From Plasmopara viticola (Eukaryota > Oomycota > Peronosporomycetes > Peronosporales > Peronosporaceae), in assembly GCA_001695595.3 (NCBI GenBank), contig MBPM02000166.1, positions 24,026-88,025 of the forward strand: a stretch of 64,000 nt of DNA, written 5' to 3'. How positions within the stretch are numbered: the first letter of the stretch is position 1; each line of letters starts with the position of its first letter. Shown here piece by piece: positions 57,690-64,000 of the stretch. The position numbers were made by a program, and so were the translations under genes. The notes beneath the pieces were generated by a model. That model had not been told where the DNA came from. It ran no database searches and saw only the letters and a list, made by a program, of their open reading frames with translations.

Positions 57690-58238
57690 CTTCTTACCAT
57701 TTTATACTGCTTCTTCACGTATATTTGGTCAGAGCAATTGAGTAAGCTATTCGCCGCTCATTTTATAATCTATTTGTCATGCACTTGTCTTTGGTGGTTT
57801 GTGGTGGGGCGCATACTGTTCGATTGGTGCGCACGGCACCTTCACACACGGTATGACTGTCTGTTGGAAGAAGAAAGCCTAACGCCAGGACTATGCAAGT
57901 AAGCTATTGCAATTGTGATTGTGGTTAGCATCGAAGACGTTAGAAAGGGGTGACAGCTCGTTTTCTCTGTGATCTAAAAAGTCATCTCCTTCGCATGGTA
58001 TCATTTTCTCAAACTTGTACGTATATACATCCTCGAACTTGACATGCCGACCGAAAAAAAAGGTCAATGCATCTAGCTGCTATTGGGCGGCCGCTTTCGA
58101 GTGTTTTTTTAGCGTACTACGCTTTGTGTCATGTGCTATACTTTAATGTGTCGCACGAGCGATTTGCATGACTATGGTGGTATGCTGAGTAAGGGTGGAA
58201 AAAGTTTGTAATCAGTGTATCAGTTAACAGCCAGGGAT

Positions 58239-58319
58239 GACAGCTTGGCCGAGTGGTTAAGGCGTTAGCCTGCTAAGTTAATGGGGTAACCCGCGTGAGT
58301 TCGAATCTCACAGCTGTCG
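58239..58319 (+). tRNA. tRNA-Ser(GCU)
   Basis: Consensus copy; only TTT (GACCTTTCATT) at the usual T4 site. Confidence 0.97.
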
Positions 58320-58896
58320 CATTATTACAATTTATGTCAGTCAGCCAATGACCTTTCATTTGCCTTCCAAACATTCAAGCTTTTTGCCCATCGAGTAGGT
58401 TTGCCCATCGGATGACATGCGCTTAATTCGGGACAAACCGAGATGCTCTTTATGAAAGTGAACCGGGATCTGAGGTCCAAGCACGCGATTTGAAGCTTTT
58501 TTTATGCATCGCTCAATAGGATTATTTTGGTGATCAGCCGTACAAGTTAAAGCGGTACAGATAGTATTAGCGCGGCCCTGTGCAAGGACTTTACGCATTA
58601 ACGAGAAGTATTGCACTTTCATTTGGATTTTGAAGCCATGACTCGGCTCGTTGTCATCTTTCATGTCAGCTCAATTACAGTAGACATCGTTTGTTATCTA
58701 AATTAATTAGCGAGGTGAGGCTTGTGTTAGTTCTATACATACCAGCTGTTGTTGCTGTAACGCATAAGTGTTATTTCTTACGCGCACCGCAACTAATGTA
58801 GAGACATTATGATGCTAGTAGACCCACTGCGCTCTTTGTTTGCGCTTGAAACTTGCGTGTATTATTAGTTGTGTGTAAGCTACCTACGGTTGCCAC

Positions 58897-58968
58897 GCCC
58901 CTATAGCTCAGTGGTAGAGCACTCGCTTCGTAAGCGAAAGGTCGGTGGTTCGATCCCGCCTGGGGGCT
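58897..58968 (+). tRNA. tRNA-Thr(CGU)
   Basis: Consensus copy. Confidence 0.97.
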
Positions 58969-59516
58969 CTTCTTACCATTTTATACTGCTTCTTCACGTA
59001 TATTTGGTCAGAGCAATTGAGTAAGCTATTCGCCGCTCATTTCATAATCTATTTGTCATGCACTTGTCTTGTGGTGGTTTGTGGTGGGGCGCATACTGTT
59101 CGATTGGTGCGCACGGCGCCTTCACACACGGTATGACTGTCTGATGGAAGAAAAAAGCCTAACGCCAGGGCTATGCAAGTAAGCTATTGCAATCGTGATT
59201 GTGGTTAGCATCGAAGACGTTAGAAAGGGGTGACAGCTCGTTTTCTCTGTGATCTAAAAAGTCATCTCCTTCGCATGGTATCATTTTCTCAAACTTGTAC
59301 GTATATACATCCTCGAACTTGACATGCCGACCGAAAAAAGTCAATGCATCTAGCTGCTATTGGGCGGCCGCTTTCGAGTGTTTTTTTAGCGTACTACGCT
59401 TTGTGTCATGTGCTATACTTTAATGTGTCGCACGAGCGATTTGCATGACTATGGTGGTATGCTTGAGTAAGGGTGGAAAAAGTTTGTAATCAGTGTATCA
59501 GTTAACAGCCAGGGAT

Positions 59517-59597
59517 GACAGCTTGGCCGAGTGGTTAAGGCGTTAGCCTGCTAAGTTAATGGGGTAACCCGCGTGAGTTCGAATCTCACAGCTGTCG
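59517..59597 (+). tRNA. tRNA-Ser(GCU)
   Basis: Consensus copy; followed by CCGTTTC. Confidence 0.97.
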
Positions 59598-60172
59598 CAT
59601 TATTACAATTTATGTCAGTCAGCCAATGACCGTTTCATTTGCCTTCCAAACATTCAAGCTTTTTGCCCATCGAGTAGGTTTGCCCATCGGATGACATGCG
59701 CTTAATTCGGGACAAACCGAGATGCTCTTTATGAAAGTGAATTGGGATCTGAGGTCCAAGCACGCGATTTGAAGCTTTTTTTATGCATCGCTCAATAGGA
59801 TATTTTGGTGATCAGCCGTACAAGTTAAAGCGGTACAGATAGTATTAGCGCGGCCCTGTGCAAGGACTTTACGCATTAACGAGAAGTATTGCACTTTCAT
59901 TTGGATTTGAAGCCATGACTCGGCTCGTTGTCATCTTTCATGTCAGCTCAATTACAGTAGACATCGTTTGTTATCTAAATTAATTAGCGAGGTGAGGCTT
60001 GTGTTAGTTCTATACATACCAGCTGTTGTTGCTGTAACGCATAAGTGTTATTTCTTACGCGCACCGCAACTAATGTAGAGACATTATGATGCTAATAGAC
60101 CCACTGCGCTCTTTGTTTGCGCTTGAACTTGCGTGTATTATTAGTTGTGTGTAAGCTACCTACGGTTGCCAC

Positions 60173-60244
60173 GCCCCTATAGCTCAGTGGTAGAGCACTC
60201 GCTTCGTAAGCGAAAGGTCGGTGGTTCGATCCCGCCTGGGGGCT
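60173..60244 (+). tRNA. tRNA-Thr(CGU)
   Basis: Consensus copy. Confidence 0.97.
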
Positions 60245-60795
60245 CTTCTTACCATTTTATACTGCTTCTTCACGTATATTTGGTCAGAGCAATTGAGTAA
60301 GCTATTCGCCGCTCATTTTATAATCTATTTGTCATGCACTTGTCTTGTGGTGGTTTGTGGTGGGGCGCATACTGTTCGATTGGTGCGCACGGCGCCTTCA
60401 CACACGGTATGGCTGTCTGATGGAAGAAGAAAGCCTAACGCCAGGACTATGCAAGTAAGCTATTGCAATCGTGATTGTGGTTAGTATCGAAGACGTTAGA
60501 AAGGGGTGACAGCTCGTTTTCTCTGTGATCTAAAAAGTCATCTCCTTCGCATGGTATCATTTTCTCAAACTTGTACGTATATACATCCTCGAACTTGACA
60601 TGCCGACCGAAAAAAAAAATCAATGCATCTAGCTGCTATTGGGCGGCCGCTTTCGAGTGTTTTTTTAGCGTACTACGCTTTGTGTCATGTGCTATACTTT
60701 AATGTGTCGCACGAGCGATTTGCATGACTATGGTGGTATGCATGAGTAAGGGTGGAAAAAGTTTTTAATCAGTGTATCAGTTAACAGCCAGGGAT

Positions 60796-60876
60796 GACAG
60801 CTTGGCCGAGTGGTTAAGGCGTTAGCCTGCTAAGTTAATGGGGTAACCCGCGTGAGTTCGAATCTCACAGCTGTCG
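60796..60876 (+). tRNA. tRNA-Ser(GCU)
   Basis: Consensus copy; followed by CCTTTTC. Confidence 0.97.
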
Positions 60877-61453
60877 CATTATTACAATTTATGTCAGTCA
60901 GCCAATGACCTTTTCATTTGCCTTCCAAACATTCAAGCTTTTTGCCCATCGAGTAGGTTTGCCCATCGGATGACATGCGCTTAATTCGGGACAAACCGAG
61001 ATGCTCTTTATGAAAGTAAATTGGGATCTGAGGTCCAAGCACGCGATTTGAAGCTTTTTTTATGCATCGCTCAATAGGATTATTTTGGTGATCAGCCGTA
61101 CAAGTTAAAGCGGTACAGATAGTATTAGCGCGGCCCTGTGCAAGGACTTTACGCATTAACGAGAAGTATTGCACTTTCATTTGGATTTGAAGCCATGACT
61201 CGGCTCGTTGTCATCTTTCATGTCAGCTCAATTACAGTAGACATCGTTTGTTATCTAAATTAATTAGCGAGGTGAGGCTTGTGTTAGTTCTATACATACC
61301 AGCTGTTGTTGCTGTAACGCATAAGTGTTATTTCTTACGCGCACCGCAACTAATGTAGAGACATTATGATGCTAATAGACCCACTCCGCTCTTTGTTTGC
61401 GCTTGAAACTTGCGTGTATTATTAGTTGTGTGTAAGCTACCTACGGTTGCCAC

Positions 61454-61469
61454 GCCCCTATAGCTCAGT
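61454..61469 (+). pseudogene. tRNA-Thr 5' stub (left target duplication of SINE copy 4)
   Basis: GCCCCTATAGCTCAGT joins the SINE 3' end; with the preceding C the duplication is 17 bp (61453-61469 and 61728-61744). Confidence 0.95.
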
Positions 61470-61727
61470 TGAAAGTTGTCATGTATTTAATCTTAACACA
61501 ACCTATACCTTCTCGGCTTGGCTAGGATTTCTACATTTACATTTTTAGTCTGAAGATTTTTTTCGTCTTTGTTATTGTCTTTTTCTTGATCGGGGTCGGA
61601 AATATTTCGCTTGGGCCGTCCTCTCCCCAAGTCTGGTTGATTACGAAGTTTGCCGGTGTGGGGCTCGAACCCGCACCACACACCGTGAAGACCAGAAGCA
61701 TAATCCACTAACCCACGCCGCCGGTCT
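61470..61727 (-). mobile_element. tRNA-derived SINE, copy 4, in tRNA-Thr
   Basis: The most diverged SINE copy (258 bp): GATTTTTTTCGTC, GTCTTTTTCTTG, CTTGGGCCGTCC, GTTTGCCGGTG and CGCCGCCGGTCT differ from copies 1-3. The box B in its tRNA-like head (61652-61727) is intact. Its divergence and its own 5' junction support an insertion independent of the others. Confidence 0.85.
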
Positions 61728-61728
61728 C

Positions 61729-61800
61729 GCCCCTATAGCTCAGTGGTAGAGCACTCGCTTCGTAAGCGAAAGGTCGGTGGTTCGATCCCGCCTGGGGGCT
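61729..61800 (+). tRNA. tRNA-Thr(CGU), rebuilt next to SINE copy 4
   Basis: A consensus gene; its first 16 nt are the target duplication. Confidence 0.97.
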
Positions 61801-62346
61801 CTTCTTACCATTTTATACTGCTTCTTCACGTATATTTGGTCAGAGCAATTGAGTAAGCTATTCGCCGCTCATTTTATAATCTATTTGTCATGCACTTGTC
61901 TTTTGGTGGTTTGTGGTGGGGCGCATACTGTTCGATTGGTGCGCACGGCACCTTCACACACGGTATGACTGTCTGTTGGAAGAAGAAAGCCTAACGCCAG
62001 GACTATGCAAGTAAGCTATTGCAATCGTGATTGTGGTTAGCATCGAAGACGTTAGAAAGGGGTGACAGCTCGTTTTCTCTGTGATCTAAAAAGTCATCTC
62101 CTTCGCATGGTATCATTTTCTCAAACTTGTACGTATATACACCTCGAACTTGACATGCCGACCGAAAAAGGTCAATGCATCTAGCTGCTATTGGGCGGCC
62201 GCTTTCGAGTTTTTTTTAGCGTACTACGCTTTGTGTCATGTGCTATACTTTAATGTGTCGCACGAGCGATTTGCATGACTATGGTGGTATGCTTGAGTAA
62301 GGGTGGAAAAAGTTTGTAATCAGTGTATCAGTTAACAGCCAGGGAT

Positions 62347-62426
62347 GACAGCTTGGCCGAGTGGTTAAGGCGTTAGCCTGCTAAGTTAATGGGTAACCCG
62401 CGTGAGTTCGAATCTCACAGCTGTCG
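62347..62426 (+). tRNA. tRNA-Ser(GCU), variable arm one base shorter
   Basis: TGGGTAACCCGC replaces TGGGGTAACCCGC, giving 80 nt. The GGG/CCC variable stem can still form. Confidence 0.93.
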
Positions 62427-63003
62427 CATTATTACAATTTATGTCAGTCAGCCAATGACCTTTTCATTTGCCTTCCAAACATTCAAGCTTTTTGCCCATC
62501 GAGTAGGTTTGCCCATCGGATGACATGCGCTTAATTCGGGACAAACCGAGATGCTCTTTATGAAAGTGAATTGGGATCTGAGGTCCAAGCACGCGATTTG
62601 AAGCTTTTTTTATGCATCGCTCAATAGGATTATTTTGGTGATCAGCCGTACAAGTTAAAGCGGTACAGATAGTATTAGCGCGGCCCTGTGCAAGGACTTT
62701 ACGCATTAACGAGAAGTATTGCACTTTCATTTGGATTTGAAGCCATGACTCGGCTCGTTGTCATCTTTCATGTCAGCTCAATTACAGTAGACATCGTTTG
62801 TTATCTAAATTAATTAGCGAGGTGAGGCTTGTGTTAGTTCTATACATACCAGCTGTTGTTGCTGTAACGCATAAGTGTTATTTCTTACGCGCACCGCAAC
62901 TAATGTAGAGACATTATGATGCTAATAGACCCACTCCGCTCTTTGTTTGCGCTTGATACTTGCGTGTATTATTAGTTGTGTGTAAGCTACCTACGGTTGC
63001 CAC

Positions 63004-63075
63004 GCCCCTATAGCTCAGTGGTAGAGCACTCGCTTCGTAAGCGAAAGGTCGGTGGTTCGATCCCGCCTGGGGGCT
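63004..63075 (+). tRNA. tRNA-Thr(CGU)
   Basis: Consensus copy. Confidence 0.97.
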
Positions 63076-63621
63076 CTTCTTACCATTTTATACTGCTTCT
63101 TCACGTATATTTGGTCAGAGCAATTGAGTAAGCTATTCGCCGCTCATTTTATAATCTATTTGTCATGCACTTGTCTTTGGTGGTTTGTGGTGGGGCGCAT
63201 ACTGTTCGATTGGTGCGCACGGCACCTTCACACACGGTATGACTGTCTGTTGGAAGAAGAAAGCCTAACGCCAGGACTATGCAAGTAAGCTATTGCAATC
63301 GTGATTGTGGTTAGCATCGAAGACGTTAGAAAGGGGTGACAGCTCGTTTTCTCTGTGATCTAAAAAGTCATCTCCTTCGCATGGTATCATTTTCTCAAAC
63401 TTGTACGTATATACATCCTCGAACTTGACATGCCGACCGAAAAAGGTCAATGCATCTAGCTGCTATTGGGCGGCCGCTTTCGAGTGTTTTTTTAGCGTAC
63501 TACGCTTTGTGTCATGTGCTATACTTTAATGTGTCGCACGAGCGATTTGCATGACTATGGTGGTATGCTTGAGTAAGGGTGGAAAAAGTTTGTAATCAGT
63601 GTATCAGTTAACAGCAGGGAT

Positions 63622-63702
63622 GACAGCTTGGCCGAGTGGTTAAGGCGTTAGCCTGCTAAGTTAATGGGGTAACCCGCGTGAGTTCGAATCTCACAGCTGT
63701 CG
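63622..63702 (+). tRNA. tRNA-Ser(GCU)
   Basis: Consensus copy; last tRNA in the window. Confidence 0.97.
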
Positions 63703-64000
63703 CATTATTACAATTTATGTCAGTCAGCCAATGACCTTTTCATTTGCCTTCCAAACATTCAAGCTTTTTGCCCATCGAGTAGGTTTGCCCATCGGATGAC
63801 ATGCGCTTAATTCGGGACAAACCGAGATGCTCTTTATGAAAGTAATTGGGATCTGAGGTCCAAGCACGCGATTTGAAGCTTTTTTTATGCATCGCTCAAT
63901 AGGATTATTTTGGTGATCAGCCGTACAAGTTAAAGCGGTACAGATAGTATTAGCGCGGCCCTGTGCAAGGACTTTACGCATTAACGAGAAGTATTGCACT

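Larger units (their letters stand above)
56961..64000 (+). repeat. Tandem tRNA-Thr/tRNA-Ser array, segment 4 (mostly outer-type units)
   Basis: Five and a half units, period 1275-1279 bp, continuing past the right window edge. The unit at 58.2-59.5 kb is transitional (GAACCGGGATC, CTCATTTCATAATC). One unit carries SINE copy 4. Spacers hold only the U6-like stretch; the window ends inside one of these stretches. Confidence 0.97.

Overview
The window is eukaryotic nuclear DNA. Both tRNA gene types lack an encoded CCA, keep internal box A and box B promoters and are followed by T-runs, and the mobile elements are two-ORF APE-type LINEs plus a tRNA-derived SINE. An oomycete or other stramenopile is plausible from the style of the LINE proteins, but this is a guess and no host protein gene is present to test it.

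The backbone is a head-to-tail tandem array with a unit of about 1.275-1.293 kb. Each unit reads, on the + strand, tRNA-Thr (anticodon CGU), a spacer of about 550 bp, tRNA-Ser (anticodon GCU, long variable arm), and a spacer of about 577 bp that contains a sequence resembling U6 snRNA. I count 31 full-length tRNA-Thr and 32 full-length tRNA-Ser genes, one truncated tRNA-Thr and seven 15-16 nt tRNA 5' fragments. The array occupies 1366-5835, 13640-38426, 43064-49145 and 56961-64000. Units at the two ends (about 1.4-15 kb and 48.5-64 kb) share one set of diagnostic bases, and the central units (about 17-48 kb) share another.

Eight retroelements interrupt the array, and every detectable insertion is inside a tRNA gene at the same box A position, with the element antisense to the tRNA. 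LINE family A (1-1364, cut by the window edge; 38427-43063, internally rearranged) and four SINE copies (22420-22679, 26571-26829, 46956-47216, 61470-61727) lie in tRNA-Thr. LINE family B (5836-13639 and 49146-56960) lies in tRNA-Ser. The target duplication (14-17 bp) is the 5' end of the tRNA, so an essentially complete tRNA gene is rebuilt next to the element 5' end and only a 15-16 nt stub remains at its 3' end. LINE A and B share homologous ORF1 proteins, a nearly identical 15-nt 5' terminus and the same 3'-terminal layout (AT-rich hairpin, then 11-12 nt). The SINE has a similar 3' end and the LINE A target, which suggests that LINE A machinery moves it.

This pair of related LINE families plus a satellite SINE, each dedicated to one tRNA gene of a tandem two-tRNA array, is the most notable system in the window. 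Most reading-frame breaks in the LINEs are single-base deletions that differ between copies. They may be real decay or uncorrected long-read errors.
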